Source: an uncultured Oscillospiraceae bacterium (lineage in GTDB: Bacteria > Bacillota > Clostridia > Oscillospirales > Ruminococcaceae). From it: a stretch of 64,000 nucleotides of DNA. The notes under the pieces were generated by a model. It saw only the letters and a list, made by a program, of their open reading frames with translations. It was not told the origin of the DNA and did not search any database. The stretch covers positions 1 to 64,000 of the forward strand of contig UQBC01000006.1 of assembly GCA_900539195.1 (NCBI GenBank), read 5' to 3'. Made by a program: the position numbers and the translations under genes. Positions 8,645-15,827 of this stretch are shown here, one piece after another. The stretch's first letter is position 1; each line of letters opens with the position of its first letter.

Positions 8645-8649
8645 GGCGC

Positions 8650-8740
8650 CGGCGGCGGCAATGTGCCGCTTCAAATTCGCCGTGCGGGTGTGACCCGCTT
8701 CAAATTCGCCGTGCGGGTGTGACCCGCTTCAAATTCGCCG
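8650..8740. repeat. Three hairpin plus TTCAAATTCGCC elements, 29-bp period
   Basis: Starting 6 bases after korC are three copies, at a strict 29-base spacing (GCTTCAAATTCGCC at 8668, 8697 and 8726), of a small hairpin followed by CTTCAAATTCGCC. The first hairpin is GCGGCA-ATG-TGCCGC. The second and third are GCGGGT-GTG-ACCCGC. The tail is constant while the stems change with both arms compensating. The same design recurs at 17902-17960 and 40947-40975. Confidence 0.85.
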
Positions 8741-8839
8741 TTCCGATTGTCGGCGATATATGCAACCTCCGTTATCGGCGGTTACAATATGATAATGCGG
8801 ATTCAGAATTTGGCGATTTAGAAAAACCGAATATAAAGA

Positions 8840-8870
8840 AAATCCACTGCTTTCGGGCGGTGGATTTTTT
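8840..8870 (+). terminator. Terminator of the kor operon
   Basis: An 11-bp stem (8840-8850 with 8857-8867, one G-T pair) with a 6-base loop runs straight into six T residues. Confidence 0.85.
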
Positions 8871-8926
8871 GCTTGTTACACAATATTCTTTTTGTCCTCT
8901 ACCCTGTTTTCTTGCAAATTTGATTC

Positions 8927-8963
8927 AAAAAAGGACACCGACCGTTTCCGACCGATGTCCTTT
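8927..8963 (-). terminator. Terminator of the FN3 gene
   Basis: On the minus strand AAAGGACA (8963-8956) pairs with TGTCCTTT (8937-8930), followed by a T run to 8927. The 18-base loop contains the direct repeat CGGTCGG. Confidence 0.65.
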
Positions 8964-8983
8964 ACTATTAATTTATAATGCTT

Positions 8984-9423
8984 TTACTTCTTCGTCCTTA
9001 CCGTAAGCTCCTTGCTCCATGAACCATACTGCTTTGATGAACCGTAAGTCTTATACGCTCTTATCCTAAACTTGTAGCTTGTGTTAGACTTTAAGCTCTT
9101 TACCGTATAGCTTGTATTGGTAGCCTTTGTGCCTGTATAAACAGTTACCCACTTGCCGTTCTTATACTGCTGTAACTGGTAGCCGCTCGCCGTTGTACCC
9201 TTGTTCCATCCGAGCGTTATTGAAGTCTTGGTTTTGGATTTAGCCTTGAAACCGCCTACGCCGTTAAGTATACGGTAGTATAACCCATAAGTTTCTGCTC
9301 CTGCAATAATAGACGAACTGTCACCGATAAACGGCAACTTATCCCCAGTGGTGTAGCAACAGCCGTCAGCATCATAACCGCCGACAAAACCGCCGCGCTG
9401 ATTTTCTTTGCTTTCTTAAACAT
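8984..9423 (-). pseudogene. Secreted fibronectin type III domain protein, frameshifted
   Basis: An ATG at 9423 (preceded by AAAGGAAG) opens a typical signal peptide, MFKKAKKISAAVLSAVMMLT then AVATP, but this frame stops after about 55 codons. The downstream frame, open from about 9415 to 8984, encodes a single fibronectin-III domain of about 90 residues (ITLGWNKGTTASGYQLQQYK through WSKELTVRTKK). A one-base deletion near the C/G runs at 9343-9349 would explain the break; restoring one base would join signal and domain into a secreted protein of about 145 aa. It begins 17 bp after the WG-repeat lipoprotein and is probably co-transcribed. Either a real pseudogene or a one-base assembly error. 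Confidence 0.7.
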
Positions 9424-9440
9424 AATATACTTCCTTTATT

Positions 9441-10949
9441 TCAGGCAAGCTCGATTAATCCCCACTTGCCGTTTTGCTTAGCCCATGCCTTACCGTCATA
9501 TACCGATGAAATATCGTCAAACCGGCACTTCACAACTTCATTTCCGTTGACATCTATAAGTCCCCATTTGCCGCTTTTGCATACAGGCAGATAGCCGTTC
9601 AGATAGTAAAGCTCCTGATTATCATTATCAGTCTTGTCATATTTACCGCCTGAATAGCATTTTCCGTTCTTGTCGAAAACGTATATCTTGTTATTTTTCC
9701 AGAAAACTATTCTGTTGCAATCGCTGAATATATCGGCTGTTTCAGATTTAAAATAGCCGTCATATTCCATTGGTACTGTTATTTTACCGCCTGATATAAG
9801 CCCATACATTCCCGTTCCAGGCTTATCGGTATAAAAATCGTATTGTAACGTTTTCTCTCCATATAATAGTATTGTTTCTCCCTCGGCAGTTACAGATGAA
9901 ACTACCGGTTTGTACACTTCCGAAAGTTCGTCACCGGTTAACTCTTTATTTCCCATCATCAAGTCATCAAAATAAATTCGACCGGTATCTATATCATAGT
10001 AATAAACCGAACCCGGATCACTTCCGATTCCCGATGAAGGTTCTACCTCTTTCAAATTTTCGTTTAACCAATAATCCTTATAATATTTATAGTCACCATC
10101 GCTATCTTTCAGATAGCTGACCTCAATATAATGATATCTGTACATCCAGTTTGAAATATTGATTTTGTCATATTTACTAACGAGTATCGTCTTTCCGTTT
10201 ATGTCTATAAGTCCACATTTACCTGAAGTATCTGTCGCCGTAAAAATTCCTTTATATTCTTTTCCCAGATTGTATTGACATACACCGTTTTTTTCTCTTA
10301 CAAACGACGCAAGAATTCCTTCTCCCCACGGAGTGTCAAACTGTTTAACTACAGCCACATCATCATACTCATAACTCGGATTTATCGCCCACGAGTACTC
10401 ATCGGAAACCTGCGAATGTGCAGGCTTCTGTTGTGCCGGTTTCTTAGTCGTTGTAGTCGTCGGTGCGGTCGTGACTGTCACCTTACTGTCCGACAGATAA
10501 TCTGTATGTATAAATGTGCCGTCTTTCAGCTTTGCATAACCCGTATCGGTCACAGCGACCACCGTAACCTTATCGTTGACGTTATACAGCTTTACCGTTT
10601 CAGAGCCGAGAATGGCTTTTTTTCTGCTGTAACAGCCAACCGTCACATACTTTGTACCCTCAGACTTTGTTTCTTTCCATTCTGCTTTTGTCATATTGTC
10701 TTTCTTTGTTGTAACCGCTGTGGTTTCAGGCTTCTTTTCGGTTGTTGAGACAGATATGCTGTCAGAGAATGTCCGACTTTCGGTTTCGGCACTTTCATCT
10801 TTGCCGGAAGTGTTGAAAAAAGCAGATAATTCTGCTTTCACGCCCGATTCGTTGAGTGAAACTCCGCCATCAGCCGAGCAACCGCTCACTGCGACCGCCG
10901 ACAGAATCACCGCCGACATTATCGCCGATTTAACTCTCTTACCATTCAT
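9441..10949 (-). CDS. WG-repeat-containing lipoprotein
   Basis: A 502-aa predicted surface lipoprotein. The signal is MNGKRVKSAIMSAVILSAVA with lipobox VSGC. A Ser/Thr-rich linker carries an SH3b-like strand-rich stretch (about 95-150) and a Thr-rich hinge. The C-terminal two thirds contain WG (KWG) repeats such as GKWGLIDVNGNEVV and GKWGLIELA, plus degenerate copies (GLIDINGKTIL, MYGLISGGKITVP). WG repeats usually form a beta-propeller or beta-strand scaffold in bacterial envelope proteins of unknown ligand. The start is supported by AAGGAG 7 bases upstream. Likely in an operon with the frameshifted FN3 gene. No enzyme motif seen. Confidence 0.85.
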   Translation of the reverse strand: MNGKRVKSAIMSAVILSAVAVSGCSADGGVSLNESGVKAELSAFFNTSGKDESAETESRTFSDSISVSTTEKKPETTAVTTKKDNMTKAEWKETKSEGTKYVTVGCYSRKKAILGSETVKLYNVNDKVTVVAVTDTGYAKLKDGTFIHTDYLSDSKVTVTTAPTTTTTKKPAQQKPAHSQVSDEYSWAINPSYEYDDVAVVKQFDTPWGEGILASFVREKNGVCQYNLGKEYKGIFTATDTSGKCGLIDINGKTILVSKYDKINISNWMYRYHYIEVSYLKDSDGDYKYYKDYWLNENLKEVEPSSGIGSDPGSVYYYDIDTGRIYFDDLMMGNKELTGDELSEVYKPVVSSVTAEGETILLYGEKTLQYDFYTDKPGTGMYGLISGGKITVPMEYDGYFKSETADIFSDCNRIVFWKNNKIYVFDKNGKCYSGGKYDKTDNDNQELYYLNGYLPVCKSGKWGLIDVNGNEVVKCRFDDISSVYDGKAWAKQNGKWGLIELA

Positions 10950-11406
10950 TGATTTACTCCTTTTACTCTTTTTCCGTAATTGTCACTGTTCGCACAATTT
11001 CTCTGTATTCTGTATTGATAATAACATTTTTCTTTTCTGTCTTTCAACCCATCCGACAAAATCAGCATATAAAACAGCAAAATTTGCAGATCTGAATTTG
11101 GTTATAATTCACATCCATACGATAAAATATAAGACGTACCTGTTTTGCCGATCAGACTTTCAAAAAACACAAACCGTAACATACGCAATTTGTATACAAA
11201 TCGTCGTATATTATCCCTTTGCCACGAATACTATCGCTTCTGCCCGTATAATACTTTGCCCGACATTTCCCGTATTTCTTTGCGCAGTACTGTTACTTAC
11301 TGCGACAAAAAGCGCCGTATACCAATTGTAAAATAATAACATATTGATATTCCCGCTTTTTTCGTTTTGCATCGGGAATATCTGCATTTGCGAAAGGATG
11401 TTTACA
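10950..11406. other. Intergenic region upstream of spoIIE with possible Spo0A boxes
   Basis: A 457-base AT-rich region between divergent genes. No ORF or RNA is recognised. Two sites match the Spo0A box TTTGTCGAA at 8 of 9 bases on the minus strand: TTTGTCGGA at 11060-11052 and TTTGTCGCA at 11309-11301. Spo0A boxes control spoIIE in Bacillus, so these are plausible but unproven. Confidence 0.4.
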
Positions 11407-13686
11407 ATGTCAAGGGCAGTAACAAAAAACAACGTACATATACGCGACCGGTCGGTGATAAGATGCGGTACGGTAATGCTTATTGCGGCGGTCATTTCCA
11501 TGAGTACCGTGTTCGGAAAACCGTCGCCGTTTGCGGCGTCGTTTGCGGCGGCGATGAGCGGTATCGATTGTATAAGCGCTTTTGTCGGCAGTGTAGCAGG
11601 CTATATTCTGGGCGGCAATTATTCGGACGGCGTTACCGTCACATCGGCACTGCTGTCGGTGGTCGCTATCCGCCTTATCGTTTCCCGCAGAAAAACCGCC
11701 GCTTCCGATGCGGTATCGGCAATAACTGCGGCAGGCTCTGTTTTTGCCGCAAACTTTCTAACCTCATCATCCGTAAGCGATATTATGAACTGCATTATCC
11801 TGTCTGCTATGGCAGGCGGCGGTGCAGTTGTGGCGCTCAGGCTTATGCGCCTGTCGTCAAAGCGTGAGCTTGTAAAGGTGACTGTCAGGAGCGACCCTCT
11901 CAGCTTTATCTGCGTTATCGGCGGCTGTGCCATAGTATCGGGGATTTTGTCGCACTACAGCATAGGTGTATTCAATTTCGGTGTTATCTTTGCATCGGGA
12001 CTGGCTCTTTGCGCCGCTATGAAGTACGGGAGCGGAGCGGGGGCGGTGTGTGCCGCCGCCTGTGCGCTGGGCGCATCGGTAGGTATGGACGGCAATGCGT
12101 TTCTTGCGGCGGCTCTTACACCTGCGGCGGCTCTCGCTGGTATGTTCTGCGGCGGAAAGAAGATAAGCGCAGCAGGAGCGTTCGTGCTGACTGCTACAAT
12201 CTGCACCGCCTTTTTTACAATGGACAACTCAAAGCTTGCCATAGCGGCTGATATTTTTATGTCGTCGGCAGTCTTTATGCTCCTCCCGTCAAAGCTTACC
12301 GTTGAACAGACCGATATGGTCAGACTGACCGCAGGCGAAAACAGTATACGCAGATTGTTTGCGAAACGGCTTAAGTTTGCAGAAGGTGCAATTGCAGAGG
12401 TACGGCGCACAGTCGGACTTACTGCCGAAAAGCTTGACAACGTTCAGCCGAGAGATATGAGCTGGGTATATAATACAGCCTGTGACAGCATTTGCAGAAA
12501 ATGCAGATATAATATGCAATGCTGGGGAAAAGAATACGGCGACAGTATAAAGCAGTTTGCCAGACTTACAAATGCTGTTAAAAGCGGTGAAGAACCCACT
12601 CCGGAACTATTTTCTGCACCATTATCCGGGCGTTGTCCGCATAAGGAGCAGTTATGTGACAAAATACACAAGCTTTACACCACATTGTCCGAAAATGAAG
12701 CGGAACGCAGGAGAATAGCACGCATGAGGTCTGTTCTGACCGCTCAGTTATCGGCTACAGAACAGATCCTGTCCCAATTATCGGATGAAATCGAAAACAG
12801 CGGCGACATTGAACCCGAATATAATGAAACTGCGATAAACGTACTGTATAAGCTCGGCTGTGAAGATGCCGATGCTGTCAGCGTTCAGCTCGGCGAACAG
12901 GGCAGAATGTCGGTAGAAGCCTATTCCGATACCGGTTTTTTTGCATCAAAGCAGGATATCTGCGAAGCACTGACGCTCGCTTTCCGCCGACATTTTGACC
13001 TCCCGGCAATAAGCCGTGTGGGCGGCGGCGGCTGTAAGCTCAGCGTTTTCTCCCGCACTACCTATACGCTTGATATTGAGATATGCCAGCTCAGTAAAAC
13101 CGAAGGCACCGCCTGCGGCGACTATTACGACAGCTTTATTGACAAGAGCGGCATTGCCTATGTAGTCTTGTCAGACGGCATGGGTAGCGGAAGCAGAGCG
13201 CGTGTGGATTCGTCCTTTGCCTGCGGTATGCTGATAAGACTGCTGCAAGCGGGAGTGGGTATAGACGCAGCAATAAACGTAATCAATACATCCCTTATGT
13301 GCAAGTCCTCCGACGAGAGCTTTGCAACGCTTGAGATATGTGCTGTCGACCTGTACAGCGGTAAAACCGACTTGTATAAGGCAGGCAGTGCAAATACCTA
13401 TATCAAGTGCGGAAGCCGCTGTATGCGGCTTGGTTGTAAAGGACTGCCTGTCGGTGTAAAGGACGAACCTGTCTACGATCGCAGGACATTCACGATAGGA
13501 AACCGCGACATGATAGTAATAACAAGCGACGGCGCAGAACTTAACGAGAAGTGGCTTTACCGCGAAATGGACAAGGAGCCCGACTTAAAGGAATTTTCAA
13601 AAGAAGTAGCTGCTACTGCCAGATTTTATGCGGGTGAAGACAAAAGCGACGACATTTCCGTAATTGCAATGCGGCTGAACAAATAA
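11407..13686 (+). CDS. spoIIE: Stage II sporulation protein E (PP2C-type phosphatase)
   Basis: A 759-aa membrane phosphatase that dephosphorylates the anti-anti-sigma factor SpoIIAA to activate sigma-F at the forespore septum. The N-terminal third is a run of about ten hydrophobic helices (residues about 20-290). The central part carries the family's Cys cluster CDSICRKCRYNMQCW near residue 358. The C-terminal PP2C/SpoIIE domain shows LSDGMGSGSRARVDS near 586 and a terminal DDISVIAMRL metal-binding motif. ATG 11407 is chosen because GAAAGG lies about 10 bases upstream; an ATG at 11398 is too close to that site. It stands alone with its own terminator. Its presence suggests sporulation ability or recent descent from spore-formers. 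Confidence 0.93.
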   Translation: MSRAVTKNNVHIRDRSVIRCGTVMLIAAVISMSTVFGKPSPFAASFAAAMSGIDCISAFVGSVAGYILGGNYSDGVTVTSALLSVVAIRLIVSRRKTAASDAVSAITAAGSVFAANFLTSSSVSDIMNCIILSAMAGGGAVVALRLMRLSSKRELVKVTVRSDPLSFICVIGGCAIVSGILSHYSIGVFNFGVIFASGLALCAAMKYGSGAGAVCAAACALGASVGMDGNAFLAAALTPAAALAGMFCGGKKISAAGAFVLTATICTAFFTMDNSKLAIAADIFMSSAVFMLLPSKLTVEQTDMVRLTAGENSIRRLFAKRLKFAEGAIAEVRRTVGLTAEKLDNVQPRDMSWVYNTACDSICRKCRYNMQCWGKEYGDSIKQFARLTNAVKSGEEPTPELFSAPLSGRCPHKEQLCDKIHKLYTTLSENEAERRRIARMRSVLTAQLSATEQILSQLSDEIENSGDIEPEYNETAINVLYKLGCEDADAVSVQLGEQGRMSVEAYSDTGFFASKQDICEALTLAFRRHFDLPAISRVGGGGCKLSVFSRTTYTLDIEICQLSKTEGTACGDYYDSFIDKSGIAYVVLSDGMGSGSRARVDSSFACGMLIRLLQAGVGIDAAINVINTSLMCKSSDESFATLEICAVDLYSGKTDLYKAGSANTYIKCGSRCMRLGCKGLPVGVKDEPVYDRRTFTIGNRDMIVITSDGAELNEKWLYREMDKEPDLKEFSKEVAATARFYAGEDKSDDISVIAMRLNK

Positions 13687-13740
13687 TCAACTATCTTAAT
13701 AAACAGTATTGACCCCGGAGCTGTCGGGTGTTAAAATATA

Positions 13741-13778
13741 AAGCGGTACTGTCTGCCTGCGACAGTGCCGCTTGATTT
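13741..13778 (+). terminator. Terminator of spoIIE
   Basis: AAGCGGTACTGTC (13741-13753) pairs with GACAGTGCCGCTT (13761-13773), a 13-bp stem with one wobble and a 7-base loop, followed by GATTTTG. Confidence 0.75.
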
Positions 13779-13797
13779 TGTTATATACGAGGTTTTT

Positions 13798-14736
13798 ATG
13801 AAAGCGGATACACTCAGAAAAACATATATTGCGGCGTTGCTTGCAATGCTCTGTTCTGCACTGTGGGGCAGTGCATTTCCGTGCGTCAAGATAGGATACG
13901 GATTGTTCTCTGTAGATACGGCAAACCCAGCATCGCTGATACTATTTGCCGGAGTAAGGTTTTTCATAGCCGGAATTATGGTTATCATAATCGGCAGTAT
14001 TATGCACAAAAAACCGATGATACCCAAACTCCGTGAAGTACCGAAAGTTATCTCACTGAGCTTGTTCCAGACTATTCTGCAATATCTGTTCTTCTATATC
14101 GGACTTGCAAACACAAGCGGAGTAAAGTCCTCCGTTATTGAGGGAATGAGCGTGTTCGTCTGCATTCTGATATCATCGCTTATATTCCGTCTGGAAAAGC
14201 TGACATGGCTCAAGATAACCGGCTGTGTATTCGGCACTGCGGGTATTATCGTAATCAATCTCGACAGCTCGCTGCTCAGCGGATTCAATCTTACCGGCGA
14301 CGGATTTATCCTTATCTCCACAGTTGCATACGCACTGTCATCGGTGCTTATAAAGCGCTTTTCTGCTGATACAGACACTATGATGCTCAGCGGTTGGCAG
14401 TTTCTGTTCGGCGGTGCTGTAATGACTGTTATAGGATTGATTGCCGGCGGAAGTCTGGGCATTTCCGGAAGTCCCGCCCCCGCAACGCTTATGCTCCTTT
14501 ATCTTGCTTTTATTTCAGCCTGCGCCTATTCGATATGGAGCACACTACTGAAATATAATCCCGTATCAAAGATTGCAGTGTTCGGATTCATGAACCCGGT
14601 ATGCGGAGTACTGCTCTCGGCGCTTCTGCTGGGTGAGACACAGCAGGCATTCCGACCTGAAGCACTCATTGCACTTGTGTTTATCAGTCTTGGAATTTTC
14701 ATAGTAAACAAAGGACAGGAACAAAAAGATCGGTAA
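13798..14736 (+). CDS. EamA/DMT-superfamily transporter
   Basis: A 312-aa inner-membrane protein with about ten hydrophobic helices arranged as two EamA repeats. The N-terminal CALWGSAFPCVKIGY and the repeat starts TVAYALSSVLIKRFS and FISACAYSIWSTLLKY fit the drug/metabolite exporter family. The ATG at 13798 is chosen because GAGG lies 5-6 bases upstream; the in-frame GTG at 13765 falls inside the spoIIE terminator. Substrate unknown. Monocistronic, with a palindrome that may act as terminator at 14794-14813. Confidence 0.88.
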   Translation: MKADTLRKTYIAALLAMLCSALWGSAFPCVKIGYGLFSVDTANPASLILFAGVRFFIAGIMVIIIGSIMHKKPMIPKLREVPKVISLSLFQTILQYLFFYIGLANTSGVKSSVIEGMSVFVCILISSLIFRLEKLTWLKITGCVFGTAGIIVINLDSSLLSGFNLTGDGFILISTVAYALSSVLIKRFSADTDTMMLSGWQFLFGGAVMTVIGLIAGGSLGISGSPAPATLMLLYLAFISACAYSIWSTLLKYNPVSKIAVFGFMNPVCGVLLSALLLGETQQAFRPEALIALVFISLGIFIVNKGQEQKDR

Positions 14737-14793
14737 ATCATATTACAGATTGCGATATTCTAGGCGAAATATACTTTTTGTATTTATTGCACA

Positions 14794-14813
14794 TACTTTT
14801 TCATGAAAAAGTA
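14794..14813. terminator. 20-bp perfect palindrome, possible terminator
   Basis: TACTTTTTCATGAAAAAGTA is a perfect palindrome about 60 bases downstream of the EamA gene and 20 bases upstream of the tRNA promoter. The following bases are A-rich, not T-rich, on the plus strand, so terminator function is uncertain. Confidence 0.4.
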
Positions 14814-14833
14814 AAAAAAGTTTAAAAAAACGC

Positions 14834-14862
14834 TTGACATCAAAGTTTTGTTGTGATATAAT
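14834..14862 (+). promoter_or_regulatory. Consensus promoter for tRNA-Gln
   Basis: Perfect TTGACA (14834-14839), a 17-base spacer and perfect TATAAT (14857-14862). The tRNA begins 40 bases after the -10. Confidence 0.95.
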
Positions 14863-14901
14863 AATCTACGTTGTCACGACAGCGGCAACAAAACCGAATA
14901 T

Positions 14902-14977
14902 TGGGGTGTCGCCAAGTGGTAAGGCATCGGACTCTGACTCCGCCATTTCGAGGGTTCAAATCCTTCCACCCCAGCCA
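14902..14977 (+). tRNA. tRNA-Gln (anticodon CUG)
   Basis: A cloverleaf can be drawn. Acceptor TGGGGTG pairs with CACCCCA. The D arm contains AAGTGGTAAGGC, the anticodon loop CTCTGAC gives CTG for CAG codons, and the T arm has the loop TTCAAAT. The discriminator is G and the CCA end is encoded (14975-14977). The anticodon stem has one terminal mismatch. Flanked by a consensus promoter and a terminator, so transcribed as a single tRNA. Confidence 0.97.
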
Positions 14978-14980
14978 GTA

Positions 14981-15008
14981 AAGAACCGCATAAAATGCGG
15001 TTCTTTTT
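14981..15008 (+). terminator. Terminator of tRNA-Gln
   Basis: AGAACCGCAT and ATGCGGTTCT form a 10-bp stem with an AAA loop, followed by TTTTT, 3 bases after the CCA end. Confidence 0.92.
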
Positions 15009-15041
15009 GTAATATGCAATAATAGGTTAGTGGTATTAAAT

Positions 15042-15084
15042 ACCGCCGTTATCAGAGTATCTAACTTTGATAACGGCGGTTTTG
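15042..15084. terminator. Hairpin between tRNA and acetyltransferase gene
   Basis: A 13-bp perfect stem, ACCGCCGTTATCA (15042-15054) with TGATAACGGCGGT (15068-15080), followed by TTTT on the plus strand. It most likely terminates the minus-strand GNAT gene and may act in both directions. Confidence 0.7.
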
Positions 15085-15114
15085 TCTGTAGGCATATAAT
15101 AATGGTACTATATA

Positions 15115-15603
15115 TTAAAGCTTGATATAATGCGGAATAATGTCCTCGTAATTTCCGTCTTTCAGCCTGAATCCGTCAGGAATAACACCAAGCTGTGTAA
15201 ATCCGAGCGACTTATACAGTGCCAATGCCGCAGTGTTGCTTGCCACCACCGCATTGAACTGTAGAATTCCGAAGCCGAGTTCCTTAGCCTTTTTGATACA
15301 GTCGATAACCACTGCTCTGCCTACGCCTTTTCCTCTTGCAAAAGAGCTTACCGCATAGCTTGCATTGCTTATATGACCGCATCTGCCGACATTATTCGGG
15401 TGAAGTATGTACAGCCCGTACACCCTGCCGTTTTCATCGCACGCAATTCCTGTATAACTCTGTGAACGGAAAAAGTCGTCCGCCCCGGCGTCGCTCATTT
15501 CGTTCTCCTGCGGAAATGCAACACCGTCACGCACTACCTCGTTCCATATTTCTGCCGCAGCGTGTGCGTCCGTACTTTTATATTCTCTTACCGTAATATT
15601 CAT
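15115..15603 (-). CDS. GNAT-family N-acetyltransferase
   Basis: A 162-aa cytoplasmic acetyltransferase. The acetyl-CoA motif A is FARGKGVGRAVVIDCIKKAKELG (seen around residues 87-109), with downstream NAALALYKSLGF-type helix (NTAALALYKSLGFTQLG) and a C-terminal YEDIIPHYIKL strand. The domain fills the whole protein. The acceptor is not predictable; family members acetylate amino acids, polyamines, drugs or protein termini. Monocistronic and divergent from the EF-G-like gene. Confidence 0.88.
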   Translation of the reverse strand: MNITVREYKSTDAHAAAEIWNEVVRDGVAFPQENEMSDAGADDFFRSQSYTGIACDENGRVYGLYILHPNNVGRCGHISNASYAVSSFARGKGVGRAVVIDCIKKAKELGFGILQFNAVVASNTAALALYKSLGFTQLGVIPDGFRLKDGNYEDIIPHYIKL

Positions 15604-15755
15604 CCTGTTCCTCTTTTCTTTTGTTAAAATTAATTATACTGCCGTGTTGCACAATTGTAAAGAAACATTAATAATCACAGAAGCGTTTTGTACATTATAC
15701 ACAAAAACAAACAATATATTTCTACACTCGTATTTCAGTTTTCACGAAAAATCCC

Positions 15756-15784
15756 TTGTATTTTTTCCAAAATCCGTATATAAT
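15756..15784 (+). promoter_or_regulatory. Promoter of the EF-G-like gene
   Basis: TTGTAT (15756-15761), a 17-base spacer and TATAAT (15779-15784), 44 bases before the ATG. Confidence 0.8.
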
Positions 15785-15827
15785 GTATTTATCCGAATTT
15801 TTGATGAAAGGATAAAAGGATAAAACC

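Larger units (their letters stand above)
8741..8983. other. Intergenic region between kor operon and FN3 gene
   Basis: Together with the repeat array this makes about 340 gene-free bases. It contains further GCC/GGC-rich inverted bits (CCGATTGTCGG near 8743 and 8772) and two convergent terminators at 8840-8870 (plus) and 8927-8963 (minus). No coding sequence is supported. Confidence 0.6.

Noticed and set aside
8078..8674. Long minus-strand ORF opposite korC
   Set aside because: Shadow of a well-supported, conserved gene; the antisense protein has no recognisable domain.
8668..8740. 29-bp direct repeats as a CRISPR array
   Set aside because: The period equals the repeat unit: repeats are contiguous with no unique spacers, and there are no cas genes. 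They are tandem hairpin elements.
10275..11331. Plus-strand ORFs opposite and upstream of the WG-repeat lipoprotein gene
   Set aside because: Antisense to the lipoprotein signal and linker region or in AT-rich spacer; composition is non-protein-like and no ribosome site is seen.
14834..15022. 62-codon plus-strand ORF across the tRNA
   Set aside because: It runs through the tRNA promoter, tRNA-Gln and its terminator, and has no ribosome-binding site.
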